The notes beneath the pieces were generated by a model, which saw only the letters and a list, made by a program, of their open reading frames with translations, had not been told where the DNA came from and did no database searches. Below, one piece after another: positions 1 to 8,823 of a DNA stretch of 50,816 bases. The position numbers and the translations under genes were made by a program. Position 1 is the stretch's first letter; each line of letters begins with the position of its first letter. Origin of the DNA: Aeromonas fluvialis (GTDB lineage: Bacteria > Pseudomonadota > Gammaproteobacteria > Enterobacterales > Aeromonadaceae). Location of the stretch: NCBI RefSeq assembly GCF_000819885.1, contig NZ_CDBO01000002.1, positions 1 through 50,816 on the forward strand, read 5' to 3'.

Positions 1-7
1 ATCTTGA

Positions 8-286
8 CGAACACCGCTGAGCACCAGTTCGGTGGCAGAAAAAGTCCCCGGCATCATTCATAACCGCTTGATTGCTTTGGACAAGCCTCGTGTAGAGGAT
101 GAGGTATTTCACATCCAGACGCTGAACAACTACGTGAACCGGTGGTGTGGGTGGATGCAAACGTTTCATGGTGTAGGAACAGAATACCTGGAGAACTATC
201 TGGCTTGGTTCCGTGTAGTCAGTCAGGAGCCAAACACCGCCGGCTCATGGTTGCTGGTTGGTGTCAATCGACTCACCAACACGTAA
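8..286 (+). pseudogene. IS1595-family transposase, C-terminal remnant
   Basis: Only the end of a transposase is readable. The segment HIQTLNNYVNRW, followed by WMQTFHGVGTEYL and NYLAWFR, matches my memory of the C-terminus of IS1595/ISXO2-type DDE transposases. The family is usually about 300 residues; here about 90 remain. An in-frame TGA at positions 5-7 closes the frame upstream and the only start-like codon is a GTG at 32 with no ribosome site, so this is not an intact gene even though the window edge hides what lies to the left. No terminal inverted repeat was seen in the roughly 100 bp before the next gene. Confidence 0.6.
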
Positions 287-389
287 CGGGAACAGCGCCC
301 TCTTTACCCCTATGAGTTAAAACGCGATTTGCCTTTGCACCTGCTGCATCCATGGTTCATCATCAATCTTTTGCCAAGGGAGGTGCGCC

Positions 390-884
390 ATGTTTCTATT
401 CGAGGTCACAGGAGCTGCGGGTGAGAAGGCCAGCATTCGTGTGCAGGCGCTGGATTGGGCGCAAGCCGGACCAGTGACCTTCCAGTGCGATGACGATCAG
501 CTGGCGGTCGTGCTTCTGAGCGGTTGTCGTTGTGATGCGGTGGGCTTTTTCAATCTGCTGGCGGGGTGCAAGCCCCTCTATATCGAGCAGTGGCTCAGTT
601 ATCTGCAGGAGAGCGGCCGTATTGGCAAGTGGAGCCACCAGACCGAGAGTCCCGCCGATGGGGAGTATCTGGCCAGAGCCGGTCTGGATCACGATGAGCT
701 CAACACCCTGCTTGGCCAGGTCTATCAGGTGGCGGGGTTCAATCGCCTGCAAATCAATCGTTACCTCAAGAATCGCCACAACCCCACCACGCTGGCGACC
801 CGTTATGATCAAAAAGAGCTGGAACGCTATCGCCAGCTCAATGACATCATTCTGACCCTGTTGAAGCTGAAGCATCCTCAGTAA
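390..884 (+). CDS. Conserved-looking protein of unknown function, 164 aa
   Basis: I do not recognise this protein. The ATG at 390 has a good ribosome site (GGGAGG, 6 nt upstream). The protein has no signal peptide or membrane segment. Its N-terminal half is mixed, with three cysteines (LLSGCRCDAV, LLAGCKPLY). The C-terminal half is charged and probably helical, ending ERYRQLNDIILTLLKLKHPQ. The last 38 bp overlap the 3' end of the convergent GGDEF-EAL gene, so the two stops sit inside each other's coding sequence. It lies between a transposase remnant and core genes and could be accessory or lineage-specific. Reality of the gene rests on the ribosome site, length and codon use. Confidence 0.6.
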   Translation: MFLFEVTGAAGEKASIRVQALDWAQAGPVTFQCDDDQLAVVLLSGCRCDAVGFFNLLAGCKPLYIEQWLSYLQESGRIGKWSHQTESPADGEYLARAGLDHDELNTLLGQVYQVAGFNRLQINRYLKNRHNPTTLATRYDQKELERYRQLNDIILTLLKLKHPQ

Positions 885-2487
885 AGAGCCCCAGCTGGCT
901 GATATCCGGTCGCAGCGGTTGCGGCCGGGCGATCAGATAGCCCTGTAAGCCATCCACGTACATCCCTTGCAGCAGCTGTTTCTGGCCAAGCTGTTCCACC
1001 CCCTCTGCAATCACCTGACACCCCATCCGGTGTGACACATCCACGATCATCCGCACAAACTGCTGGTTGGTCTGATCTTGCTCCAGCCCGGTGATAAGGG
1101 CGGGGTCCAGCTTGATGTAGTCGGGCTTTAGCTCGCGAAACAGGGTGAAGGAGCCGATCCCCTTGCCGAAGTTGGCGATGGCCGAGCGGCTGCCGTTGCG
1201 GCGCAGTAGCTCAAACACCCGCTTGGCGCCGGTCAGATTGCGCTCCAGGTGCTCCTCGTCGAGCTCGAACACCAGATTGGCACTGGTGTTGGGGTCTTTA
1301 AGCAACTGACGGTCAAGCCAGATCAGGAAGGCGCTGTTTTGCAGCAGGTTGGGGGAGAGGTTGATCCCCCAGCGATTCTGGTTGGTACCAAAGGCTCGGT
1401 ACTGACGCATGATGTGGGTAATGACCAACTGTTCCAGTCGCATCACCATATCCAGCCGTTGCGCCATGGCAAACAGAGTGTCGGTGGGCAGGGCGGTACC
1501 GTCGTTGCCACTGAAGCGGGTGTAGATCTCGTTGTAGGCCAGCATGCTGCGGTGCAGCGGCTGGATCGGCTGATAGGTAAAACAGAGCCGCTCTTGCGCC
1601 AGTACCTCGGTCAGCACCTCGCGCCAGTGGTGCTGCCCCTGCAGGTCGGAGACGCTGTCATCTTGCTGGATAGCCCAGCCGTTGATGGTTTCGGTTTGGG
1701 CGCGAGCCAGTGCCAGATCCGCTCTGGCCAGCACGGCTTCGATTTTCTGACCGCTGCTGAGTTTGGTCAGCCCGGAGTATCCAGTACTCTCCAGCTCGTG
1801 CTGATCCTGATAGTGATCGAAGGCCATTTTTAAATCCTGTCCCAGCAGGTGGGGGGGGATATTGGCCACTGGCTGCACCAGCACGGCGAAATCGGCGCCG
1901 GAGATGCGATATACCTGATTGCCCGGGAAACGGCTCACCACCCGCTTGATGAGGTCCGCCATATCCTTGATATAGGCATCGCCGGACTGGAAACCGCGCT
2001 GAGCATTGATCTTGCCAAGCTCGGTGGCACGGATCAGCACCAGAGTGGCGGTCTGGGTGTCCTGATCCCGCTGCAGCAGTTCGGTCAGATCACGGCGAAA
2101 CGCATGACGGTTGAGCAGTTTGGTCAGCTCGTCAGTGGTGGCCAGATTGTTCAATTCGGTCAGCTGGCGATGGGCACTCTGCTCAGCACTCTCAAACTGA
2201 TCCAGCAGCTTTTGCAGCTCCTCCCGGGAGGCGGGCTCATCGAGCAGCGAGGGTTCACGGCTCCTGATCGCCTTGACCCAGGTGAGCTCCTGATGCTGGT
2301 GCAGGCCATCCATGGTGCGGATGGCCAGCATCAACAGCAGGATCATGCCGAGCAGTGTGGTGGTCAGAATAATGGCCAAAGTGAGCGGTGTGCTCTGCAG
2401 GGCCAGCCAAACTGCTTGCAGGAGCAGCAGGGGTATGGTCACTATGGTGGCGATGAGAAACAGGGAACGTCCGAGCTTGTGAACCAT
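847..2487 (-). CDS. Membrane-anchored degenerate GGDEF-EAL protein
   Basis: The 546-aa protein has two N-terminal membrane helices (about 8-28 and 36-57) with almost no periplasmic loop, a short linker, a GGDEF-like domain (about 115-270) and an EAL-like domain (about 290-530). The cyclase signature reads SGADF (196-200) instead of GGDEF. In the EAL domain the ExLxR motif is EIYTR (320-324) and the metal-binding DDFG is ANFG (437-440). AEGVE (493-497), K458 and the Asn of INLSP remain. The domains therefore look unable to make c-di-GMP and probably unable to hydrolyse it. Known proteins of this type (CsrD, LapD) act as binding or scaffold proteins. No sensory domain is present, so the input must come from the membrane part or a partner. 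It is divergent from glgC, with a 189-bp shared upstream region. Confidence 0.85.
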   Translation of the reverse strand: MVHKLGRSLFLIATIVTIPLLLLQAVWLALQSTPLTLAIILTTTLLGMILLLMLAIRTMDGLHQHQELTWVKAIRSREPSLLDEPASREELQKLLDQFESAEQSAHRQLTELNNLATTDELTKLLNRHAFRRDLTELLQRDQDTQTATLVLIRATELGKINAQRGFQSGDAYIKDMADLIKRVVSRFPGNQVYRISGADFAVLVQPVANIPPHLLGQDLKMAFDHYQDQHELESTGYSGLTKLSSGQKIEAVLARADLALARAQTETINGWAIQQDDSVSDLQGQHHWREVLTEVLAQERLCFTYQPIQPLHRSMLAYNEIYTRFSGNDGTALPTDTLFAMAQRLDMVMRLEQLVITHIMRQYRAFGTNQNRWGINLSPNLLQNSAFLIWLDRQLLKDPNTSANLVFELDEEHLERNLTGAKRVFELLRRNGSRSAIANFGKGIGSFTLFRELKPDYIKLDPALITGLEQDQTNQQFVRMIVDVSHRMGCQVIAEGVEQLGQKQLLQGMYVDGLQGYLIARPQPLRPDISQLGLFTEDASASTGSE

Positions 2488-2601
2488 CTTGTCATCCTTG
2501 AAGTGGCTGCTTTATGGGGGAATTTTAACCAAGCTGGCGGAGCAAATCATGCTATTCCTCGCAACTCGGTTAAAAGGGTCAATTGGGATCGGTTAAATGT
2601 G

Positions 2602-2619
2602 AGTGAAACCACTTTCACA
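2602..2619. promoter_or_regulatory. Inverted repeat in the glgC upstream region
   Basis: GTGAAA (2603-2608), 4-bp spacer, TTTCAC (2613-2618) is a perfect 6-bp inverted repeat 60-75 bp upstream of the glgC start. The same intergenic region has TCGGTTAAA twice, 23 bp apart (about 2566 and 2589). This looks like an operator, but I cannot assign a regulator: spacing does not fit CRP, TyrR or Cra sites well. Confidence 0.3.
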
Positions 2620-2676
2620 GTTACCGAAACAGGCGAAAATGAGTTGAAAATAGATCAAACAAGGCAGAGGTAAATC

Positions 2677-3951
2677 ATGTTGTTAGAGCCCGAAAATAGT
2701 GCCAAAGCACGACAATTATTGAACCAGAGTATGGCACTGGTGCTGGCGGGAGGGCGTGGCAGTCGCCTGAAACAGTTGACCGACAACCGTGCCAAGCCTG
2801 CCGTCCATTTCGGTGGCAAATTCCGGATCATTGATTTTGTGCTCTCTAACTGTATCAACTCGGGGATCCGCCGCGTTGGTGTGGTCACCCAGTACAAGTC
2901 CCACAGTCTACTGCGCCACCTGCAATCTGGCTGGTCTTTCCTGCGTTACCAGATGAACGAGTTCATCGACTTGCTACCTGCCCAGCAAAGAGTGGATGAG
3001 GTGCACTGGTATCGCGGCACCGCCGATGCCATCTATCAGAATGTCGACATCATCCGTGATTACGGTCCCAAATACATAGTGGTGCTGGCGGGAGATCACA
3101 TCTACAAGATGGACTACGCCGCCATGCTGCTCGATCACGTGCGTCTCGGCGCCAAGGTGACGGTCGCCTGCATCGAGGTGCCAAGAGCCGAGGCATCCGC
3201 TTTCGGGGTGATGGACATCGACGAGCAGCGCAAGATCCGCGCCTTCGTTGAGAAACCGGCCAATCCACCTGCCATGCCGGGTTGCGAGGATCGTTCGCTG
3301 GCCTCCATGGGGATCTACATCTTCGAGGCGGAGTACCTCTATCAACTGCTGGAGGAGGACATTCTTAACCAAGACTCCAAACATGACTTCGGGATGGATG
3401 TGATCCCCCGCATCGTGGAAGAGGGGCTAGCGTTTGCACACCCCTTCAGCATGTCCTGTGTCGGCGCCCGCGAGGGGCAAAAACCCTACTGGCGTGACGT
3501 GGGAACCTTGGATTCGTTCTGGGAAGCGAACATGGATCTCGCCTCCGTGTTGCCCGAACTCGATATCTATGATCAGAACTGGCCCATCTGGACCAGCCAG
3601 CCCCTGACGCCACCGGCCAAGTTTGTGCAGGACCGCAATGGTCAGCACGGCATGACCATCAACTCCATGTTCTCGGGCGGCACCATCGTCAGCGGATCGT
3701 TCGTGCTCAACTCGGTGCTCTTTACCAATGTGCGTGTGCACTCCTTCTGCACCCTGGATCAGGCCATTATCTTCCCAGGGGTCGAGATCGGCGCCGGTTG
3801 CCGTCTGCGCCGGGTGGTGGTGGATAAAGGGTGTGTCCTGCCCGATGGGCTGGTGGTGGGCGAGAATGCCGATGAGGATAGCCGCCGCTTCTACCGCTCC
3901 GAGCAGGGGATTGTGCTGGTGACCAAGGAGATGCTGGACAAGCTGGTTTGA
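2677..3951 (+). CDS. glgC: Glucose-1-phosphate adenylyltransferase (ADP-glucose pyrophosphorylase)
   Basis: GlgC makes ADP-glucose from ATP and glucose-1-phosphate, the committed and allosterically controlled step of glycogen synthesis. The 424-aa length is close to E. coli GlgC (431). The nucleotidyltransferase domain starts with the signature [11 protein letters not shown] (22-31), followed by K40 in [12 protein letters not shown], equivalent to the activator-binding Lys39 of E. coli. [10 protein letters not shown] and the substrate-site FVEKP are present. The last 120 residues form the usual left-handed beta-helix. The start ATG has AGAGGTAAATC before it. No glgB, glgX, glgA or glgP lies next to it, so it is a lone glg gene here, closed by its own terminator at 3991. 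A second glgC elsewhere cannot be excluded. Confidence 0.95.
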   Translation: MLLEPENSAKARQLLNQSMALVLAGGRGSRLKQLTDNRAKPAVHFGGKFRIIDFVLSNCINSGIRRVGVVTQYKSHSLLRHLQSGWSFLRYQMNEFIDLLPAQQRVDEVHWYRGTADAIYQNVDIIRDYGPKYIVVLAGDHIYKMDYAAMLLDHVRLGAKVTVACIEVPRAEASAFGVMDIDEQRKIRAFVEKPANPPAMPGCEDRSLASMGIYIFEAEYLYQLLEEDILNQDSKHDFGMDVIPRIVEEGLAFAHPFSMSCVGAREGQKPYWRDVGTLDSFWEANMDLASVLPELDIYDQNWPIWTSQPLTPPAKFVQDRNGQHGMTINSMFSGGTIVSGSFVLNSVLFTNVRVHSFCTLDQAIIFPGVEIGAGCRLRRVVVDKGCVLPDGLVVGENADEDSRRFYRSEQGIVLVTKEMLDKLV

Positions 3952-3990
3952 GGAGGATCCTTGAAACTGTGTCAGACGCTGTAATGCAAA

Positions 3991-4014
3991 GGGAGCCATT
4001 ATGGCTCCCTTTTT
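3991..4014 (+). terminator. Rho-independent terminator after glgC
   Basis: An 8-bp perfect stem, GGGAGCCA / TGGCTCCC with a 3-nt loop (3991-4009), is followed by TTTTT. It lies 40 bp after the glgC stop. Confidence 0.9.
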
Positions 4015-4136
4015 CATGCTGGTGCGCCGAGCATGGCGCTATCCGGTCACTGTGGTGGTGACAGGATGACTTGGAGGTATAAGACGAAGAGGACCGCTAT
4101 CTATTACACGCGATTAAAGTGCCAGTGCGGCGTGGA

Positions 4137-4688
4137 TCAGAGCACCTTGAACGGGATGACCAGACGGCCCGGCTCTACCTTGAGGGCTTCGACCTTGTCC
4201 TTGATCCTGGCTTCGTTCTTGCGGCTGCTGTCGAGGCGGTAGACCGGGGTTTGCGACAGGAACAGGGAGAGCGACTGATTGAAAGTGGGCAGCAGCGGGG
4301 TGAGGGCTGCGCCGATATCGGCGGGCTCGGTCTTCACCGAGAGCAGTTCAAGGTCGCGCAGATAGATGGCACCCTGGTCGGCCACATAATCCGGGCGGGC
4401 GCTCAAGGCAAAGCGGATCTTCATCTGCTGGCTGCCAAGGGGGCTGCTCACCTGCAGATCGCCAGCGGCGTCCAGCTCGATGCGATCCGGCTGCTTGCGG
4501 CCGATACGGCTCTGCATCTCATCCAGACGGATCTTGCTCGACATGATACCGGGGATCCCCAGCTGTTTTTCAAAAGAGACCTGATCTTTGAGGTACTGGT
4601 TGATTTGCGCCTCGCTGACGTTGTACTGGGTCAGGGAGCAGGCTCCCAGCAGCAGGGCGAGGGGGAGTAACAACAGCTGTTTCAACAT
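4137..4688 (-). CDS. DUF1439 family lipoprotein (YceB-like)
   Basis: This 183-aa protein begins with a lipoprotein signal, with lipobox LLGAC and Cys17 as the lipidation site. The rest (QINQYLKDQVSFEKQLGI, DLEL, LPLLPTF-like segments) resembles E. coli YceB and DUF1439 lipoproteins, which have a lipid-binding-like fold and no firmly established role. Residue 18 after Cys is Ser, so outer-membrane sorting by Lol is expected (Asp at +2 would retain it inside). It is alone between glgC and an opposite-strand secreted protein. The start is the only sensible one because it places the signal peptide at the N-terminus. Confidence 0.8.
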   Translation of the reverse strand: MLKQLLLLPLALLLGACSLTQYNVSEAQINQYLKDQVSFEKQLGIPGIMSSKIRLDEMQSRIGRKQPDRIELDAAGDLQVSSPLGSQQMKIRFALSARPDYVADQGAIYLRDLELLSVKTEPADIGAALTPLLPTFNQSLSLFLSQTPVYRLDSSRKNEARIKDKVEALKVEPGRLVIPFKVL

Positions 4689-4926
4689 GATGGATTCCGC
4701 TTGGGCAATTATGATGGCGCTATCTTACGCGATAATGGGCGTGGAATGAGAGCTTCATACCGTGGGAAATCACGGACTTGCTGCATTCCCGATTGTTTTT
4801 TGGCAACTGCCGGGTTCATCATCGACGGGTGGGCAGAATTGGGCTGAGCTGTTGGCTGCGGGCGTGGGTCTACGCCTGAGCAGAGAGAAGAGCACAGAGA
4901 AGAACACAGAGAACGAGGAGATCGCA

Positions 4927-5697
4927 ATGGTTCGGATGAGCAAGGTTGGTCGCAGGGCGCTGCTGTGGCTTGGCTGCATGATGGGACTCTGGAGCTCGTC
5001 GCTGTGGGCCGAGGTGAAAGTGATCCCGGTCTTCGAGGCGCAGGCGGCGGTGCAGACCCTCAAGGAGATCTACCCCCAGCTGGGGGTGAGTGCCATGGGT
5101 AACCAACTGGTGCTGAGCGGGACGCCAGCCCAGTTGCAGGAGGCTGAAGCCACGCTGGCGCAGATCAACCAGCCACCGCAAAGTCTGCTTATCGAGTGGC
5201 GGGTGGATGGGGCCGCCAGCGGTCAGCAACTGGGGGGCTCAATCAGTCGCGACGAGGCCAAAAGGCAGTGGCTGCTCGATGGCAATGCCGAGCAGTATCA
5301 GCGCAGCCAGAACGACAGCTGGCAGGTGCGTGGGCTTTCGGGTCGTCCCGTGTTGCTGCAGATGGGCTCCTATCAGCCGGTGACCTTCTATCAGTGGAAC
5401 GGGGGCGCCGTGGTGGGGATGATGCCGCTGGTGAATGGCCTCTATGCCACGGCCACCTTGATTGGCGATCGGGTGCAGATTGCGCTCAGCAGCGAACAGG
5501 CGAGGCTGAACCAGGGCACTATCAGCACTGGGCAGAGTGCCACCGAAGTGAGCGGTGCCCCAGGACAGTGGCTGACGGTGGGGGAGCTCTCGACCAACTC
5601 TGCAGATCAGGGGAGCAGCCTCGGCACCCAGTTACAGGGCGCACGAGGCAGCCAGAGTGAGCGCCAGACCCTGCAGATCCGTGTCACCCGTCAATAA
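4927..5697 (+). CDS. Secreted protein of unknown function with a secretin-N-like domain
   Basis: The frame is open further upstream, but the ATG at 4927 has a strong site (GAGGAG, 6 nt) and puts a signal peptide at the N-terminus (basic VGRRALL, hydrophobic WLGCMMGLWSS, cleavage near LWA-EV). The mature part, about 225 aa, starts with a short beta-alpha-beta unit (VIPVFEAQAAVQTLKEIYPQ, then NQLVLSGTPAQLQEAEATLAQI) like the repeated N domains of secretins, where such domains bind partners in the periplasm. The rest is Gln/Ser/Gly-rich beta-type sequence with no secretin channel domain. It is 256 aa in all. It may be a periplasmic or outer-membrane accessory protein; I cannot name a system it belongs to. 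Confidence 0.7.
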   Translation: MVRMSKVGRRALLWLGCMMGLWSSSLWAEVKVIPVFEAQAAVQTLKEIYPQLGVSAMGNQLVLSGTPAQLQEAEATLAQINQPPQSLLIEWRVDGAASGQQLGGSISRDEAKRQWLLDGNAEQYQRSQNDSWQVRGLSGRPVLLQMGSYQPVTFYQWNGGAVVGMMPLVNGLYATATLIGDRVQIALSSEQARLNQGTISTGQSATEVSGAPGQWLTVGELSTNSADQGSSLGTQLQGARGSQSERQTLQIRVTRQ

Positions 5698-5916
5698 GCC
5701 ATTAACTCCTATTTTGTCATGCTCTACCTGACTGGGGGCTTCAGCCTGCAGGTGAACATGCAATCAACTGAGCGGGTGGGGTAGGAACCAGAGCAAAAAC
5801 AGGCGGCTTAAAACAGGTTTACGCGACAACTATCTTGAAAAACGCCGGGCGGAGTTGCGCAGTGCCAAGGGTGATGGGAGAACGAGATTAGCATGGGGCA
5901 ATCAACAGCAGAGACG
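5698..5916. other. Intergenic stretch without recognised features
   Basis: Between the secreted-protein gene and the tRNA terminator I see no gene, no clear terminator for the upstream gene and no repeat. Confidence 0.5.
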
Positions 5917-5942
5917 AAAAAGCCCAGCTCGAAAGCTGGGCT
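5917..5942 (-). terminator. Terminator of the tRNA-Asn transcript
   Basis: Read on the minus strand: a 9-bp stem AGCCCAGCT / AGCTGGGCT (5921-5929 with 5934-5942) with a 4-nt loop and then a T-run (AAAA at 5917-5920 on the plus strand). It begins 8 nt after the CCA end of the second tRNA. Confidence 0.9.
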
Positions 5943-5950
5943 TTAGAATG

Positions 5951-6026
5951 TGGCTCCCTCGACAGGACTTGAACCTGTGACATACGGATTAACAGTCCGC
6001 CGTTCTACCGACTGAACTACGAGGGA
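5951..6026 (-). tRNA. tRNA-Asn (GTT), distal copy
   Basis: A 76-nt cloverleaf with encoded CCA (TGG at 5951-5953 on the plus strand). The acceptor stem is TCCCTCG / CGAGGGA, discriminator G, and the anticodon loop CTGTTAA gives GTT. G73 and the GUU anticodon are the main identity elements known for asparaginyl-tRNA synthetase. It is transcribed second in the pair, 2 nt after the CCA of the other copy. Confidence 0.97.
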
Positions 6027-6028
6027 AT

Positions 6029-6104
6029 TGGCTCCTCCTACTGGACTTGAACCAGTGACATACGGATTAACAGTCCGCCGTTCTACCGACTGAACTAAGG
6101 AGGA
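6029..6104 (-). tRNA. tRNA-Asn (GTT), proximal copy
   Basis: A 76-nt cloverleaf with encoded CCA (6029-6031 on the plus strand). The D arm, anticodon arm and variable loop are identical to the neighbour, but the acceptor stem is TCCTCCT / AGGAGGA and one T-stem pair is inverted, both with matched partners. It is the first gene of the minus-strand transcript, about 20 nt from the predicted start site. Confidence 0.97.
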
Positions 6105-6131
6105 ATTGCCTGTCTCGTTAAGACGGGGCGA

Positions 6132-6160
6132 ATAGTAATGACCGGAGTGACAGGTGTCAA
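6132..6160 (-). promoter_or_regulatory. Sigma-70 promoter of the tRNA-Asn pair
   Basis: On the minus strand: perfect -35 TTGACA (6160-6155), 17-bp spacer, -10 TACTAT (6137-6132), then a GC-rich discriminator (TCGCCCC). A near-consensus promoter with a GC-rich discriminator is typical of stable-RNA genes under growth-rate and ppGpp control. Confidence 0.88.
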
Positions 6161-6592
6161 CCCGCGAACTTCCCGAAAACCAGATTTTCGGACTGTTTGC
6201 CCAAAAGTTGCGCTTTGCGGTTTATTTTCAGCACAATCAGTCCCTTGCCATCACCTTGGCCAACTGATGCCGGGGACATTGGTTCGGTTCGCATCAACCT
6301 GATGATGCCAGCATGATGTCAGGAACGTGCAGGCAACCAGATAAGGCTCAAATGATAATCTTTGCTGCTAAAAGGGGGAGACTAGGAGTCAAGATCGGCG
6401 ATTTTGCGGCAAAGAGGCCAAATAATCGATGAGCATGTGTTTCATTGATCCTGCCCATCGAAAAAATGGCCGGTCTGGAGTAAGGTTACACAGGATACCA
6501 TCGCCGCGTCGACAGCTCTGCCGGCCCTTGATGATGATCGGGCGCCGGATTCTCTCCGGCCTTTATCTCCCTCTTCCGGTATTACGATATAC
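6161..6592. other. 430-bp gap between the tRNA promoter and dauA
   Basis: I see no convincing gene here. A short inverted repeat GCCGGA/TCCGGC (6544-6560) followed by a pyrimidine-rich stretch lies 33 bp before the dauA start, within its probable leader. It is too weak to call a terminator. Confidence 0.4.
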
Positions 6593-8329
6593 ATGCACAA
6601 GCAAACCTCTTTAAATAGCGTGAAGCTCGCCATAGCCTTACGCCAGTCCTGTATTGATGAACCCTACAGCATGGCCCGCTTTGGCCGTGACCTCATTGCC
6701 GGTGTAACGGTGGGCATCATTGCCATCCCGCTCGCCATGGCGCTGGCCATCGCCAGCGGTGTGCCGCCGCAACACGGTCTCTATACCGCCATCATCGCCG
6801 GTATTGTGATCGCCGTGACCGGTGGCTCCCGTTACTCTATCTCCGGCCCGACCGCCGCCTTTGTGGTGATCCTCTACCCGGTTGCCCAGCAGTTCGGGGT
6901 CGGCGGTCTGTTGATGGCGACGCTCATCTCCGGCCTCTTTCTGTTGGTCATGGGATTGGGTCGACTGGGGCGCCTTATCGAGTACATTCCCCCGTCAGTG
7001 ACGCTCGGCTTTACCGGCGGTATCGCCATCGTGATCGCCACCTTGCAGATCAAGGACTTCTTTGGCCTAAGCGTGCCCGAGATGCCGGAAACCTATCTGG
7101 GCAAGGTCGAGGCGCTGGCCGCCGCCCTGCCAAGCTGGCAGTGGGGTGATACCCTGGTGGGGGTCGCAACACTGGCCGTGCTGCTGCTCTGGCCGCGGCT
7201 GCGGTTGCCGGTGCCCGGCCACCTGCCCGCGGTGCTGGTCGGGGTGGGTCTGGGTTTTGGCCTCCATTACTTCGGGGTGGATGTGGCCACCATCGGCAGC
7301 AAGTTCAGCTATACCCTGGCCGATGGCACTCAAGGGATGGGGATCCCACCCATCGCCCCGACACTGGTGATGCCCTGGGCCTTGCCCGGCCCCGATGGTA
7401 TACCCGTTGAATGGAACCTCGCGGCCCTTGAGCGGTTGCTGCCTGCCGCCTTCTCCATGGCGATGCTGGGGGCGATCGAATCGCTGCTCTGCGCCGTGGT
7501 GCTGGATGGCATGACAGGTCGCAAGCACAGCTCCAACGCCGAGCTGGTGGGGCAGGGGCTTGGCAACATCTTCGCCCCCTTCTTTGGCGGCATTACCGCG
7601 ACCGCCGCCATCGCACGCTCTGCCGCTAACGTGCGTGCGGGAGCGACATCGCCTGTTTCCGGCATCATCCATGCCCTGGTGGTGCTGGCCGCCATTCTGG
7701 TGCTGGCGCCCTGGTTATCCTGGCTGCCGCTCTCGGCCATGGCCGCTTTGTTGCTTATCGTCGCCTGGAACATGAGTGAAGCGCACAAGGTGGTGGAGCT
7801 GATCCGCCGCGCCCCCAAATCCGATGTGCTGGTGCTGCTGGTCTGCCTGTCACTCACCGTCATCTTCGACATGGTTATCGCCATCACCTTCGGGGTGATC
7901 CTGGCCTCCCTGCTCTTTATGCGCGAAATCGCCAAGATGACCAGACTGCACGATTTGGCCGAGCATAAGCGCTATGCCCATGAGGTGCCGGACAACGCGC
8001 TGCTCTACAAGATCAATGGCCCCTTGTTCTTTGCCGCGGCCGAGCGCGTTTTTACAGAACTGGCAGCCCAGGTCAAGGGGCACCAACTGCTGGTATTGCA
8101 GATGGAGGCGGTCTCCATACTGGATGCAGGGGGGCTCTCCGCTTTTCTGCTGTTTGAAAAGCAAATGGCCAAGGCGGGAGTACAGTTGCGAGTGGCCGAA
8201 TTGCAGTTCCAGCCGCTCAAGACCCTGGCCCGCGCCAAGGTGCGTGCAGTGCCCGGCAAGCTGGAGTTTTACAGCTCGCTGGAAGAAGCTCTAAAAGGTG
8301 AACATTTGCATGAAGCGGCGGTAAATTGA
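6593..8329 (+). CDS. dauA: SulP-family anion transporter, DauA-like C4-dicarboxylate transporter
   Basis: At 578 aa it is slightly longer than E. coli DauA (559). The membrane part (about 30-440) has the SulP signature segments: [53 protein letters not shown] and [20 protein letters not shown], all very close to my recollection of E. coli DauA. The STAS domain (about 460-560) includes the typical SILDAGG loop. E. coli DauA imports succinate and other C4-dicarboxylates aerobically at acidic pH and affects DctA. The start at 6593 lacks a strong ribosome site; an ATG at codon 27 (MARFGRD) is an alternative. No neighbour suggests a different substrate, so a general SulP anion role remains possible. 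Confidence 0.88.
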   Translation: MHKQTSLNSVKLAIALRQSCIDEPYSMARFGRDLIAGVTVGIIAIPLAMALAIASGVPPQHGLYTAIIAGIVIAVTGGSRYSISGPTAAFVVILYPVAQQFGVGGLLMATLISGLFLLVMGLGRLGRLIEYIPPSVTLGFTGGIAIVIATLQIKDFFGLSVPEMPETYLGKVEALAAALPSWQWGDTLVGVATLAVLLLWPRLRLPVPGHLPAVLVGVGLGFGLHYFGVDVATIGSKFSYTLADGTQGMGIPPIAPTLVMPWALPGPDGIPVEWNLAALERLLPAAFSMAMLGAIESLLCAVVLDGMTGRKHSSNAELVGQGLGNIFAPFFGGITATAAIARSAANVRAGATSPVSGIIHALVVLAAILVLAPWLSWLPLSAMAALLLIVAWNMSEAHKVVELIRRAPKSDVLVLLVCLSLTVIFDMVIAITFGVILASLLFMREIAKMTRLHDLAEHKRYAHEVPDNALLYKINGPLFFAAAERVFTELAAQVKGHQLLVLQMEAVSILDAGGLSAFLLFEKQMAKAGVQLRVAELQFQPLKTLARAKVRAVPGKLEFYSSLEEALKGEHLHEAAVN

Positions 8330-8410
8330 TTGAAAGGGATACAAAAAGGCATTTTTTTGGACGCTTTGTTCGGTTGTTGAGCAAAAAAACGCACAAAGTA
8401 AAAAATTGCA

Positions 8411-8440
8411 TTGACCAAAAGTCATCGTATCCCTTACATT
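8411..8440 (+). promoter_or_regulatory. Probable promoter of tRNA-Ser
   Basis: TTGACC (8411-8416), 18-bp spacer, TACATT (8435-8440), followed by GC-rich ATGCCCCGTC. It lies 73 bp before the tRNA, on the same strand. The discriminator again fits stable-RNA control. Confidence 0.6.
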
Positions 8441-8512
8441 ATGCCCCGTCGCTGCGGCATGGTCTGCCCGCGAATGTGCAGCTCAAGCACATAAAGCAGT
8501 GAGCAAAAATTT

Positions 8513-8600
8513 GGTGAGGTGTCCGAGTGGCTGAAGGAGCACGCCTGGAAAGTGTGTATACGGCAACGTATCGAGGGTTCGAATCCCTCCCTCACCGCCA
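8513..8600 (+). tRNA. tRNA-Ser (GGA)
   Basis: An 88-nt class II tRNA with the long variable arm of tRNA-Ser. The acceptor stem GGTGAGG pairs with CCTCACC, the anticodon loop is CTGGAAA (GGA), and the discriminator G is followed by encoded CCA. Almost identical to E. coli serW/serX as I remember it. A T-run terminator follows at 8606. Confidence 0.97.
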
Positions 8601-8605
8601 AATAT

Positions 8606-8633
8606 AACCCGTTGATTTATCAACGGGTTTTTT
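8606..8633 (+). terminator. Terminator after tRNA-Ser
   Basis: A 10-bp perfect stem AACCCGTTGA / TCAACGGGTT (8606-8615 with 8620-8629) with a TTTA loop, running into six T. It starts 6 nt after the CCA. Confidence 0.92.
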
Positions 8634-8823
8634 CATTTCTACGCTTACGTGATTTTTTCCCCTGGATCAACTGGGTGGAACAATCATCCATCTGTGTAAA
8701 TTCCTCTGCTTCTACCGCGCACGGCTCCCGCACTCCAACATCGAATGTTACCGCACCGACCTTGATAGTCGCAGCCGGTTAGCAAGATGCAAAAGGGGGG
8801 TAACAAACGGTGCGAGAGGGTCA

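Noticed and set aside
2596..2622. CRP site before glgC (TGTGA ... TCACA)
   Set aside because: The half-sites are about 12 bp apart instead of 6, so CRP would not bind in the usual way; the inner GTGAAA/TTTCAC repeat is the better symmetrical element.
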